Notes: generated by a model from the letters alone, not told the origin. Counted from the first letter of the stretch, positions 1-8,141 are shown. The stretch: 39,035 nucleotides of DNA from Prevotella sp. UBA7764 (GCA_002481295.1 DLDU01000014.1:18907-57941); one strand, 5' to 3'. Program-made: numbers and translations.

Positions 1-219
1 TCCATATAAAAGAATACAGCAATTGCTCACGGCGGCGAGGTGAAGCATTATTGTTGGGAAAACTGACAAAAAAAACGGCCACGAGACGGCGATTTTCGCC
101 AGCAAGTGGTCGGTTGCCCGCAACGACGCGATTTTTACGCACTTTTTGTAAAGTACTGACAGACAGCAACATACAGTCGCACGTCGTTTTCTGTTCATGG
201 ATAGCGCCTTTCTGACGCT

Positions 220-307
220 GTCATCTCGGCGATTTGACCCAGTCATCTCGGCGATTTGATGCTGTCATCTCGGCGATTTGACCCAGTCATCTCAGCGTTT
301 TGACCGC
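220..307. repeat. Four tandem 22-bp repeats
   Basis: Four units start at 220, 242, 264 and 286 with an exact 22-bp period. Each begins GTCATCTCGGCGATTTGA. The last four bases alternate between CCCA and TGCT, and the fourth unit carries two substitutions (CAGCGTTTTGA). There are no spacers, so this is not CRISPR. It abuts the 33-bp array. Confidence 0.9.
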
Positions 308-367
308 ATCAGAACAGTACTTTTGTCGCAGAACGACCGCATCAGAACAGTACTTTTGTCGCAGAAC
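302..367. repeat. Two perfect tandem 33-bp repeats, each with a TACTTTTG box
   Basis: The units at 302-334 and 335-367 are identical. Each carries TACTTTTG (318-325 and 351-358), which fits the Bacteroidetes -7 consensus TAnnTTTG. The TTTG upstream of the first box is only 15 bp away, shorter than the usual 19-21, so promoter activity is uncertain. Transcription from here would run antisense into the 3' end of relA. Confidence 0.85.
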
Positions 368-564
368 ACTTGAAAGAGAACCGAATCATCCCTGTTTTTT
401 CTCTTTTTCATGGCCTTCGGCTCTCTATTTTGCGACAGAATTCAGACAAGGTTTTGTAAAGTCTGATTACGTGACACCATCCTGAGCCTGAGCGCGTGTC
501 ACGCCGACAGCAGATATAATAATATGAACCAATATCGTTGTTTCAAGGGAAGGTCTTGAGGCTT

Positions 565-2778
565 TTATATTCTGCTCACATCTCTGACGCCCTTGACGGC
601 TTTGAGTTTCTTGATAAGACTCTGCAGTCGTGTGGTGTCCTCGAGTTGCACGACAAGGTTGCCGGAGAAGAGTCCGTCGTGGCTGTCGATGTTGATGGAG
701 CGCATGACGATCTTCTCGTCTTTGGAGATGACATTGGTCAGGTTGCTCACCACCCCGATATCATCGTTGCCGATGACGCGGAGGGTAATGGCGTATTTCG
801 ATTGTCCCTTGCCGCTCCAGCGTGCCTTGACGATGCGGTAGCCAAAGCGGCGTCGCATCTCGGCAGCGTTGGGGCAGTCGGTGCGGTGGATCTTGATGCC
901 GCCACCGGCCGTGACAAAGCCAAAGATAGGATCACCATAGATAGGATGGCAGCAAGGTGCGAGCTGATAGTCGATGCCCTTGAGGTTCTGGTCGATGGTG
1001 AGCACGTCGTCGTCGCTGCGCGTGAGTTCCTCATCGGGGCTCTCATAGGCGAAGTTCTCTGCCGAAACCGTCTCGTGCTCCCTGGCAGCGTTTTGCAGAT
1101 GGTCGCGCACGGCCACGTAGCGGTCGATGACCTCGTTGGGGTCGAGTTTGCCATCAGCGATCTGGCGGTAGAAGTCAGAGGTCTCCTTGAAGCCCATCTT
1201 CTTGATGAGATGCCCCATGACGCTCTCCTCCATCTCCACCTTTTTATTCTTAAAGCGCCGTTCGAGCAGCTCCTTGGCATAGAGTCCTTCCTTGGCCTGC
1301 GTCTCTTTCAGGGCAAGGCGGATCTTGGATTTAGCCTTAGAGGTTTTCACGATGTTGAGCCAGTCGTGCTTAGGGCTTTGGTTGCTCTGCGTGATAATCT
1401 CCACGCTGTCGCCCGAGTGGAGCTCCTGCCGCATGGAGACCACCTTGCCGTTGACGCGTCCTCCCACACAGCTGTTGCCGATCTTGGAATGGATGCGATA
1501 GGCAAAGTCAAGTACCGTAGCGCCGGCGGGGAACTTAAAGAGGTCGCCCTTGGGCGTGAAGGCATAGATCTCGTCGGGTGTCAGGTCCATGCGGAACTGG
1601 TCCATGACCTGGAGGCCGTCACCGGCTTCGAGGGCCGAGCGAATGTTGGCGAGCCACTCGTCCATCTGTCCGCCGCTCTTGATGCCCTTGTAGCGCCAGT
1701 GCGCAGCGAGTCCGTGCTCGGCAATATCGTCCATGCGCTCGGTACGTATCTGCACTTCCACCCATTTGTTTTCCGGTCCGAGCACAGTGATGTGGAGGCT
1801 CTCATAGCCATTGCTCTTCGGCACGCTGAGCCAGTCACGCAGTCGTTTGGGGTTGGGCTGATACATGTCGGTGATGATGGAGTAGACCTGCCAGCACTGT
1901 TGTTTCTCCTTTTCCAGAGGCGAGTCGAGGATGATGCGGATGGCAAAGAGGTCGTAGATGCCCTCGAAGCCGCACTGCTGCTTCTTCATCTTCTGCCAGA
2001 TGGAGTGGATGCTCTTGGTGCGCCCCTTGATATGAAATTTCAGTCCAGCCTCTTCGAGCCGTGCCTTGACAGGTCCGATGAAGCGGTCGATGTAAGCGTC
2101 GCGCGCCTTTTTGGTGGCGTTGAGCTTTTCCTTGATCATATAATAGGCATCGTGCTCGAGGTATTTGAGCGAGAGGTCCTCCAGCTCACTCTTCAACGTG
2201 TAGAGTCCGAGCTTATGGGCCAGCGGCGCATAGAGATAGCTGGCCTCTTCCGATACCTCGTGCTGTGCCTGCCTGTTAGGCGTGTCGCGAATCTGCCGCA
2301 TGATATTCACCCGGTCGGCGATCATAATAAGGATCACGCGCATATCCTCGGCGAAGCTCAGGAGCAGGTTGCGGAAGTTCTCGCTCTCGATGACGGGGTT
2401 TTTCTCATAGAGTTTTTGTATGCGGATGAGTCCATGGACGATACGCGCCACGTTGTCGCCGAAAGCCTTGTGAATCTCTTCCACAGCCTCAAGGTGATCG
2501 CCGAGACAGCCATAGAGCATCGTGGCGATGACACCGTCGCGCCGCAGTCCTATCTCGTCGACGGTGATGCGTGCTGTCTGCAAGGAGGTGAGGATAGGAT
2601 TCAGTCCGAAGACATCACGATGGACAGTTCCTTGCTGGATTGTCTGCTCGATGAAAGCCGTCAGGCGCTCCTCGTCGCCGGGCATCAGGCTGTCGGCGAG
2701 CTTCTCCTTGAGATCGTGATGGAGTTCCTTGGTTTCTGTTAATTCTTCCGGTGTAAACGCAAACTTCTCTTCTTCCAT
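565..2778 (-). CDS. relA: RelA/SpoT-family (p)ppGpp synthetase, hydrolase site degenerate
   Basis: The 737-aa long-form RSH protein makes the stringent-response alarmone (p)ppGpp from GTP/GDP and ATP in the cytoplasm. Domains run in the usual order. An HD-like region spans about 40-160, and the synthetase about 250-360 includes the GYESLH motif at 324-329. TGS lies at about 402-463, a Cys-containing segment has APCCHPI, and a C-terminal ACT domain ends the protein. At the position of the hydrolase motif HDxxED the protein reads YGCLGD (89-94), and the upstream metal-binding His is also missing (NPILTS at 60-65). Hydrolysis is therefore probably lost, making this a RelA-type monofunctional enzyme; Bacteroidales usually carry a second, SpoT-like RSH elsewhere. 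The start is supported by a promoter at 2827-2857 that leaves a leader of about 40 nt. The large antisense frame over this gene is a shadow. Confidence 0.95.
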   Translation of the reverse strand: MEEEKFAFTPEELTETKELHHDLKEKLADSLMPGDEERLTAFIEQTIQQGTVHRDVFGLNPILTSLQTARITVDEIGLRRDGVIATMLYGCLGDHLEAVEEIHKAFGDNVARIVHGLIRIQKLYEKNPVIESENFRNLLLSFAEDMRVILIMIADRVNIMRQIRDTPNRQAQHEVSEEASYLYAPLAHKLGLYTLKSELEDLSLKYLEHDAYYMIKEKLNATKKARDAYIDRFIGPVKARLEEAGLKFHIKGRTKSIHSIWQKMKKQQCGFEGIYDLFAIRIILDSPLEKEKQQCWQVYSIITDMYQPNPKRLRDWLSVPKSNGYESLHITVLGPENKWVEVQIRTERMDDIAEHGLAAHWRYKGIKSGGQMDEWLANIRSALEAGDGLQVMDQFRMDLTPDEIYAFTPKGDLFKFPAGATVLDFAYRIHSKIGNSCVGGRVNGKVVSMRQELHSGDSVEIITQSNQSPKHDWLNIVKTSKAKSKIRLALKETQAKEGLYAKELLERRFKNKKVEMEESVMGHLIKKMGFKETSDFYRQIADGKLDPNEVIDRYVAVRDHLQNAAREHETVSAENFAYESPDEELTRSDDDVLTIDQNLKGIDYQLAPCCHPIYGDPIFGFVTAGGGIKIHRTDCPNAAEMRRRFGYRIVKARWSGKGQSKYAITLRVIGNDDIGVVSNLTNVISKDEKIVMRSINIDSHDGLFSGNLVVQLEDTTRLQSLIKKLKAVKGVRDVSRI

Positions 2779-2826
2779 AGCCTAAATCTTTACGAATAAC
2801 TCTATAAAAACGTCACTTGTCCCATG

Positions 2827-2857
2827 CAAAGTTAAGCGAAATGGACGTAACGACAAA
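2827..2857 (-). promoter_or_regulatory. Promoter of relA
   Basis: On the minus strand TTTG (2854-2857) is followed after 19 bp by TAACTTTG (2827-2834). This is a full match to the Bacteroidetes primary sigma consensus. Transcription should start near 2820, about 40 nt before the relA ATG. Confidence 0.8.
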
Positions 2858-2914
2858 GGAATTTACGCTTTTTTTGCCGTTCGCGGGTAAAAAGGGCAAA
2901 AGGATGACAGAAAC

Positions 2915-2951
2915 GAAGAAAGGACGGGAATCTTCTTTCCGCCCTTTCTTC
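2915..2951 (-). terminator. Hairpin between the FMN-binding gene and relA
   Basis: GAAGAAAGGACGG (2915-2927) pairs with CCGCCCTTTCTTC (2939-2951) with one mismatch and an 11-nt loop. On the minus strand the stem is followed by T-rich sequence. It lies downstream of the FMN-binding gene and upstream of the relA promoter, so it probably insulates the two units. Confidence 0.6.
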
Positions 2952-3062
2952 TGTCGATGCCCCCAAGCGCTTGAGAGCACTTGTCATGGGGCTTCCATGT
3001 GCACACTGACAGATAAGCGCGTAGCCAACCGACGGGCAACTCCTTATCTATAAGCATGAAGA

Positions 3063-3461
3063 TTATTTATGTGCTTTGTAGTATTTCACAGCAGCCTCAA
3101 CGTTGGCCTTGACGGCCTTGGAGGAATAGGTTGCGCCCGTCACGCCGTCGACACCACTGACAGCAGAGGTCTTCTTGCCTGCGTACTTGGGCAGCATGGC
3201 AGACTTCACCTTAGCGAAGATCTTCGGCGTCTCCTTGTTGGGCAGCGCCACCACCTTCATCACCTTATTCTTCTTGATATATACCTCCAAGGGTGTGGCC
3301 CCGAGGTAGCCGCGCACGTTCGATGCGAGCGTCGTGGTGTTGACCACGTAAGTGCCGTCCTTGAGCTTTGTCATCACTTTATCACCTTTACCGGCAGCCA
3401 GCGCGGCGCCGCTGACAAGCGTAGCAGCAGCCACTGCGGCAATCATCATCTTGGTCTTCAT
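3063..3461 (-). CDS. Secreted FMN-binding domain protein (covalent flavin motif)
   Basis: This 132-aa protein starts with a Sec signal peptide (hydrophobic 5-22, cleavage likely after ALA at about 20-22). The rest is a single FMN_bind domain related to the C-terminal part of RnfG/NqrC. The flavinylation motif DGVTGATYSS is at 105-114; in this family the Thr after GA (T111) is linked to FMN through a phosphoester bond by ApbE. It is therefore probably an extracytoplasmic one-flavin electron carrier. No ApbE, Rnf or Nqr gene is nearby, so its partner is unknown. It appears monocistronic, with a TAATTTTG box upstream and a hairpin downstream. The domain call is firm; the role is inferred. Confidence 0.85.
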   Translation of the reverse strand: MKTKMMIAAVAAATLVSGAALAAGKGDKVMTKLKDGTYVVNTTTLASNVRGYLGATPLEVYIKKNKVMKVVALPNKETPKIFAKVKSAMLPKYAGKKTSAVSGVDGVTGATYSSKAVKANVEAAVKYYKAHK

Positions 3462-3501
3462 CTTTGTCTTTCTTTTATCTGATATTGTTTTTTATCGCTT
3501 G

Positions 3502-3509
3502 CAAAATTA
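3502..3509 (-). promoter_or_regulatory. -7 box of the FMN-binding gene
   Basis: On the minus strand TAATTTTG (3502-3509) matches TAnnTTTG and lies 40 bp before the ATG. The expected TTTG 19-21 bp further upstream is absent (only one 12 bp away), so the -33 element is weak. Confidence 0.5.
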
Positions 3510-3587
3510 AACAAATAGAGACAAAGACAGCATCCTGCCCAACGTTTTTTAAGTTAAAGGAAAAACAGAGGCATACTCCCTTTGCTC

Positions 3588-4904
3588 CTACATATCTTCC
3601 AACGAGAGGCAACCAAGCGTGATCTTCATTCCTTGCAACGGCTTGCAGGTCTTCAGCATTTCGGCGACTTTGTCTTGCAACAACTTTTCGTCGTAGCGAC
3701 TCCTATGGCGCTTTACCTCGAAGATGTCAGCAACGCCGTCGATCTCATTGACAGCGACAATGTCGATCTCGTTCTCACCACTTCGGTTCCAGTAGCCGCC
3801 AATGCGCGTATAGCGCCCGGACTCACGCAGCTTCTGACGGAAATAACGTTCAAGGCACAGCCCCGAGAACTGGTCAAAGTCACGAACGACGATACGAGCC
3901 AGTTGGCCGAGCGCATCGTTCTCCACCATCGCCTGATATTTATAGAAGAAGCGAAACCATAGGATCAGGAAGTTGTCGTTCAGCTCATAGCGCGTCTTCT
4001 TGGAGCTGGCGTTCTCGAAGACAGGCACGTGACGCTTGATCAGCAGGAAGTCGTTCTCCAACCGCTTCAGATAGCTGCCAAGATTTGTCATGTTCAGCCG
4101 ATTCTCTATCTCCCCGCGACTATAAAGCCCATCGGCAATGCAACTCAGAATCGAGAAATAGGTGGTATATTCCTTGCCGAACTCTTCGACCAACATATTC
4201 TGCCCCTCATTGATGAACAGCGAGTCGCGCGCTGTGAGTGCGGCGAGCATCGATTCACGGTCGCAATAGCCGTCGTCCATGAGCAGCGTGACATACCATG
4301 CCACACCGCCGGTGATGGCATAGAGCGTCAGGAGATCGTCGGGCGTGTAGTGAGGATTGTAATCTTTGAGAATCGTCTTAAGGACCACGGTCTTGAAAGG
4401 CAGAACGGTGATCTTCTTCTGAGCACGCGAGAAAAGCGGTTCCTTGGAATCCTCAAAGATATGCTTCATCATCGTGAAGATGCTGCCGCTGATGATGAGA
4501 TTGAGATGACCTTGGTCTTTATACCTGTCCCATTGGTTCTGAATTTCACTGAACACAGCCGGATTGACACGATAGAAATCCTGGAACTCGTCCATGATGA
4601 TCGTAAAAGGTCGCTGCGCCGACAGCTGCAGCAAATAGCCGAAAAGCGTTGCCACCGAGGTGAAATGACCGATGGGAATGCCGAGCTTCGCCTCTGCTTC
4701 CCGCACAAAGTCGTCGCACAACAGACTCTCAGCCTTCCTGGCAACAAAGAAATAAAGGACGAGCGAGTCGCCGCAGCGCTTGGCCAGTTCGGTCTTGCCA
4801 ATACGCCGGCGCCCTACAAGCACCGTCATGCGCGACTGCTCACGACTTTGCTTCACGCTGCGCTCCAACAACGCTATCTCTTCTTTACGATCGTAGAACT
4901 TCAT
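3588..4904 (-). CDS. AAA-family ATPase with DUF234-type C-terminal nuclease-like domain
   Basis: With the start at 4904 the protein has 438 aa. An ATPase_2-type P-loop domain holds Walker A GRRRIGKT (31-38) and Walker B IIMDEFQDF with D105/E106. The C-terminal part has a PD-(D/E)XK-like pattern, D381 in EIDIVA and E396-V-K398 in FEVKR, typical of the DUF234 family. The family is widespread in Bacteroidetes and archaea but has no settled function; DNA binding or a defence role is only inference. The frame continues upstream to 4997, but that extension lies upstream of the predicted transcription start and reads a run of palindromes (NGNGHYRNGG), so the ATG at 4904, before KFYDRKEEIALL, is preferred. 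It looks monocistronic. Confidence 0.85.
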   Translation of the reverse strand: MKFYDRKEEIALLERSVKQSREQSRMTVLVGRRRIGKTELAKRCGDSLVLYFFVARKAESLLCDDFVREAEAKLGIPIGHFTSVATLFGYLLQLSAQRPFTIIMDEFQDFYRVNPAVFSEIQNQWDRYKDQGHLNLIISGSIFTMMKHIFEDSKEPLFSRAQKKITVLPFKTVVLKTILKDYNPHYTPDDLLTLYAITGGVAWYVTLLMDDGYCDRESMLAALTARDSLFINEGQNMLVEEFGKEYTTYFSILSCIADGLYSRGEIENRLNMTNLGSYLKRLENDFLLIKRHVPVFENASSKKTRYELNDNFLILWFRFFYKYQAMVENDALGQLARIVVRDFDQFSGLCLERYFRQKLRESGRYTRIGGYWNRSGENEIDIVAVNEIDGVADIFEVKRHRSRYDEKLLQDKVAEMLKTCKPLQGMKITLGCLSLEDM

Positions 4905-4938
4905 GGTCTGCCTCTGTTTCTTGCTTAAACGGTAACCG

Positions 4939-4971
4939 CCATTACGGTAATGGCCATTACCATTTGCAAAT
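4939..4971. promoter_or_regulatory. Palindrome cluster, candidate operator
   Basis: GGTAATGGCCATTACC (4946-4961) is a perfect 16-bp palindrome. It overlaps an imperfect one, CCATTACGGTAATGG (4939-4953), and is followed by ATTTGCAAAT (4962-4971). The cluster begins at the -7 box of the ATPase promoter and covers its expected transcription start, a position where a dimeric repressor could act. Confidence 0.6.
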
Positions 4972-4998
4972 ATAGCACTATTCCGCGACTTCACCAAA
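4967..4998 (-). promoter_or_regulatory. Promoter of the DUF234 ATPase
   Basis: On the minus strand TTTG (4995-4998), a 20-bp spacer and TATATTTG (4967-4974) fully match the Bacteroidetes consensus. The expected transcription start near 4960 rules out translation from 4997. Confidence 0.8.
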
Positions 4999-5215
4999 GC
5001 TTTGCAAGGATTTTATCACCACATTCTTTACTCCATTTGTGCCTTTGCGGGCGCTTATCACCACCTTCTTTGCGGCCATTGCGGCTTTACGGTAGTTTAT
5101 TTGGGGGTGAGGCCGGAGAGTGTTGAGGGAAGTATGGGTGAGGCTCCCCAATATCTCATTTTGATGTCAAGCCTTAAAAAACGTTGCGCTTCTATGATGT
5201 TTAAGCGCTTTTTTG

Positions 5216-5223
5216 TATCTTTG
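5216..5223 (+). promoter_or_regulatory. -7 box of the COG0523 GTPase gene
   Basis: TATCTTTG (5216-5223) matches TAnnTTTG and lies 44 bp before the ATG at 5268. No TTTG is found at the standard distance upstream. Confidence 0.5.
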
Positions 5224-5267
5224 CCCTACAAAACAAGATTGTAGTATATTCAGCACAATAACAAAAA

Positions 5268-6419
5268 ATGGACAAAGAGATAAAGACAACTCCCGTTCTG
5301 CTGCTTACGGGCTACTTAGGAAGCGGCAAGACCACTCTTCTGAACCGCATTCTGAAAAACGAGAAGGGCATCCGCTTCGCCGTCATCGTCAACGACATCG
5401 GTGAGGTGAACATCGACGCAAGCCTCATCCAGCAAGGCGGCGTGGTAGGGCAGGGCGACGACAGCCTCGTGGCACTGCAAAACGGATGTATCTGCTGCAC
5501 GCTGAAGATGGACCTCGTCAAACAGCTCAACGACATCATCAACACCAAGCGCTTCGACTATATCGTCATCGAGGCGAGTGGCATCTGCGAGCCCGCGCCG
5601 ATCGCACAGACCATCAGCACCTATCCCCAGCTCGTGGCTCCCGCAGCGATGAAGAACGGTGCCGCACGCCTCGACGCCATCGTCACCGTCGTCGACGCCC
5701 TGCGCATGAGAGACGAGTTCGGACTCGGCGACCACCTGCAGCAGGAGCATGGTGAGGAAGATCTCGCCAGCCTCGTGATCCAGCAGATCGAGTTCTGCAA
5801 CATCATCCTGCTCAACAAGGCATCGGAGATCTCGCCCGACGACCTCGCCCACCTCACGGCAGTCATCAAAGAGATACAGCCCCAGGCACTCATCATGCCC
5901 TGCGACTATGGCGACATCGACCTCGACAAGATCCTCAACACCCATCTCTTCGACTTCGACAAGGTTGCCACGTCGGCACGATGGATTGAGGCTATGGAGG
6001 ACGACGATGACGAGAGTCTGGAAAACGAGGAAAGCGGTGAGGCGCTGGAGTATGGCATTCAGACCTTTGTCTACCGCCGCCGTCTGCCCTTCAACCTTGG
6101 CAGCTTCGACGAGTTTGTCTCCACGAAGTGGCCCAAGGGCGTGGTCAGAGCCAAAGGCATCTGCTGGTTCCGCGACGAGCCGGAGACCTGCTACCTCTTT
6201 GAGCAAAGCGGCAAGCAGTTCAACATCACCAACGCCGGACAGTGGTACGCCACCATGCCCGAAGACCAGCTGAAAGACTTCATGGAGCAGAACCCGGGCG
6301 TGAAGAAGGACTGGGACGAGAAGTTCGGCGACCGCATGGAGAAGATCGTCTTCATCGGCCAGAACCTCGACCGCAAGGCCATCGAGGCAGAGCTCGACAA
6401 ATGCCTCGAAGAAGCCTGA
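5268..6419 (+). CDS. COG0523 (CobW/YjiA-like) GTPase, putative metallochaperone
   Basis: This is a 383-aa G3E-family GTPase. Walker A GYLGSGKT is at 15-22, the family-diagnostic metal site CICC at 74-77 (GCICCTL), then EASGICEPAP near 102-111 and the guanine motif NKAS at 183-186. A very acidic linker (about 244-260, DDDDE... EE) leads into the CobW_C domain. COG0523 proteins bind Zn, Co or Ni and use GTP hydrolysis to hand metal to client proteins; many are induced by zinc starvation. There is no His-rich stretch, so specificity cannot be read. The neighbours on either side do not share its function, but a possible metal uptake pair lies about 4 kb downstream. Family sure, client unknown. 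Confidence 0.9.
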   Translation: MDKEIKTTPVLLLTGYLGSGKTTLLNRILKNEKGIRFAVIVNDIGEVNIDASLIQQGGVVGQGDDSLVALQNGCICCTLKMDLVKQLNDIINTKRFDYIVIEASGICEPAPIAQTISTYPQLVAPAAMKNGAARLDAIVTVVDALRMRDEFGLGDHLQQEHGEEDLASLVIQQIEFCNIILLNKASEISPDDLAHLTAVIKEIQPQALIMPCDYGDIDLDKILNTHLFDFDKVATSARWIEAMEDDDDESLENEESGEALEYGIQTFVYRRRLPFNLGSFDEFVSTKWPKGVVRAKGICWFRDEPETCYLFEQSGKQFNITNAGQWYATMPEDQLKDFMEQNPGVKKDWDEKFGDRMEKIVFIGQNLDRKAIEAELDKCLEEA

Positions 6420-6506
6420 GCACAGGCTTCTTTCCGGCTCTCTGCTGCAAAGAAGGTGCAGGACAAGGTGGAGAAGGAAGCCGACCTGAATCTGTGATAG
6501 GCGGCC

Positions 6507-6623
6507 TTGATAGCTCGATAGAGGCTATAGCTCCTATAGTTTCAATAGACTCTATAGTGTCTATTGTCTCTATTGTGCCTATAGGCTTTGTAGCTTCTAT
6601 GATTTCTATAAAACTCTATAAAG
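6507..6623. repeat. Degenerate 9-bp tandem array (CTATAGnnn), about 12 units
   Basis: From 6507 to 6614 the sequence keeps an exact 9-bp register. Unit starts include 6507, 6516, 6525, 6534, 6543, 6552, 6561, 6570, 6579, 6588, 6597 and 6606. Most units read CTATAGnnn or CTATTGnnn. A last CTATAAAGA follows one base out of phase (6616-6624). The array ends within a few bases of the pafA ATG (6628), so it forms the leader of that gene. Confidence 0.9.
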
Positions 6624-6627
6624 AAAG

Positions 6628-8115
6628 ATGAAAAAGATTTTCACGCTCTTGGCTGCCATCCTGTTGGCAGCGCCCATGCTGGCCGGCAGCAACGTCCAGC
6701 GGCCAAAGCTCGTCGTCGGTCTGATGGTAGACCAGATGCGCTGGGACTACCTCTATTATTATTACCCACAGTTTGGGCCTGACGGTCTGCGCCGCCTTGT
6801 CGACGAGGGCTACAGCTACGAGAACACGCTGATCAACTACGTGCCGACGGTCACCGCCATAGGCCACTCCAGCGTCTACACCGGCTCCGTGCCCGCGCTG
6901 ACCGGCATCGCCGGCAACAACTTTGTCAAGGACGGCAAGCAAGTCTATTGCTGCGACGACGACAACGTCCGGTCCGTGGGCTCCAACTCCAAGGAGGGCA
7001 AGATGTCGCCACGCAACCTGCTGGCCTCCGGCATCGGCGACCAGCTGCGCATCGCCACCGACTTCAAAGGCAAGGTCATCGGCATCGCCCTCAAAGACCG
7101 CGCCGCCATCCTGCCCGCCGGACATGCTGCCAACGCTGCCTACTGGTGGGACCAGAGTGCAGGGCACTTCATCTCTTCGACCTACTACATGAAGGAGTTG
7201 CCACAATGGGTGAAGGACATCAACAAGAAGATCCAGACCAAGCCCGGCACCAACGTCAAGACTTCGGTGCCCGGAGTGACGAAGACTTTCCAAATGGCCG
7301 AAGCCGCCATCGACGGTGAGCAGCTCGGACAGGACAGCATCACCGACCTGCTCGCCATGAGCGTGTCGTCGACAGACGCCATCGGACACCAGTACGGTAC
7401 GCGCGGACAGGAAAACCACGACGTGTATATGGAGCTCGACCGCCAGGTAGGACTGTTTCTGAAGTTCCTCGACGAGAAAGTGGGACGCGGCAACTACCTG
7501 CTCTTCCTCACCGCCGACCACGGCGCCGCCCACAACCCCAACTTCCTCAAGGCTCACAACCTGCCGTCGGGCGGCCTCAATACCTGGGGCAAGGACTCTT
7601 GGCTCAACAGCCGCTTGCCACAACTGGAGAAGGAGACCGGCATCAGCCCATTGGTGACCGGTGTCGACGCCGGACGTATCTACCTCAACCGCGAGGCCAT
7701 CGCCAAGAGCGGAAAGAAACTCGCCGACGTGAAACAGCAGATGATCGAGACGCTGGATCAGGACTCCAACGTCCTCTATGTCGTGGACTACGACAAGGCG
7801 CTCACCACGTCGCTGCCCTCCCGCCTGCGCGAGATGATCGTCAACGGATATAACAAGAAGCGCAGCGGCGACCTCTTCTACGTGCCACGCCCCGACTGGG
7901 AGGATGTCAGCAACGCCGCCGACTACCGCGGCACGAGCCACGGACTGTGGAACCCCACCGACGCACATATCCCCTTCGTGCTCTTTGGCTGGCAGATCCC
8001 TCACGGACAGACTGCTGAGCCGACCCATATCGTCGACATCGCACCGACGATCTGTGAGCTGCTCCACATACAGATGCCCAATGAGTGCATCGGCGACGCC
8101 AAGTTGCCGAAATAA
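6628..8115 (+). CDS. pafA: PafA-like secreted alkaline phosphatase
   Basis: This 495-aa protein carries a signal peptide (1-19, MKKIFTLLAAILLAAPMLA) and belongs to the type I phosphodiesterase/alkaline phosphatase superfamily. Metal-site and active-site motifs appear in order: VDQMRWD with D35, PTVTAIGHSSVYTG at 73-86 with the nucleophilic Thr (probably T76), SSTDAIGHQYG, TADHGAAHN and the late SHG motif near SHGLWNPTDAH. PafA enzymes of Bacteroidetes are periplasmic or surface phosphomonoesterases with broad substrates, active even when phosphate is present. A phosphodiesterase in the same fold cannot be excluded. A 9-bp repeat array occupies its leader, and the sensor kinase gene follows after 26 bp, so the three genes may be co-transcribed. 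Confidence 0.85.
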   Translation: MKKIFTLLAAILLAAPMLAGSNVQRPKLVVGLMVDQMRWDYLYYYYPQFGPDGLRRLVDEGYSYENTLINYVPTVTAIGHSSVYTGSVPALTGIAGNNFVKDGKQVYCCDDDNVRSVGSNSKEGKMSPRNLLASGIGDQLRIATDFKGKVIGIALKDRAAILPAGHAANAAYWWDQSAGHFISSTYYMKELPQWVKDINKKIQTKPGTNVKTSVPGVTKTFQMAEAAIDGEQLGQDSITDLLAMSVSSTDAIGHQYGTRGQENHDVYMELDRQVGLFLKFLDEKVGRGNYLLFLTADHGAAHNPNFLKAHNLPSGGLNTWGKDSWLNSRLPQLEKETGISPLVTGVDAGRIYLNREAIAKSGKKLADVKQQMIETLDQDSNVLYVVDYDKALTTSLPSRLREMIVNGYNKKRSGDLFYVPRPDWEDVSNAADYRGTSHGLWNPTDAHIPFVLFGWQIPHGQTAEPTHIVDIAPTICELLHIQMPNECIGDAKLPK

Positions 8116-8141
8116 GGTGGAAGACATAAAAACAGTGGAAG

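Larger units (their letters stand above)
1..564. other. Gene-free, repeat-bearing gap downstream of relA
   Basis: No convincing gene is visible here. A 61-codon frame at 300-485 mostly translates a tandem repeat and is not credible. The gap holds the 22-bp and 33-bp tandem arrays described separately. A weak inverted repeat, CGTGACA (470-476) with TGTCACG (497-503), could act in termination of relA but has no T tract. Nothing recognisable is seen in 1-219. Confidence 0.6.

Noticed and set aside
220..367. Possible CRISPR array
   Set aside because: Units follow one another without unique spacers and are only 22 or 33 bp long; no cas genes are in the window.
300..485. 61-codon frame starting MTASEQYFCRRTTASEQYFCRRT
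   Set aside because: It is made mostly of the 33-bp tandem repeat translated in frame; no homology or ribosome site visible.
538..2742. 734-codon plus-strand frame opposite relA
   Set aside because: It is antisense to a full RelA protein with all family motifs; its product has no recognisable domain. Long antisense frames are common at this base composition.
2817..3057. Two short frames between relA and the FMN-binding gene
   Set aside because: They cover the relA promoter and the terminator hairpin, and have no recognisable features.
4905..4997. Longer N-terminus of the DUF234 ATPase
   Set aside because: The extension lies upstream of the predicted transcription start and translates a cluster of palindromes.
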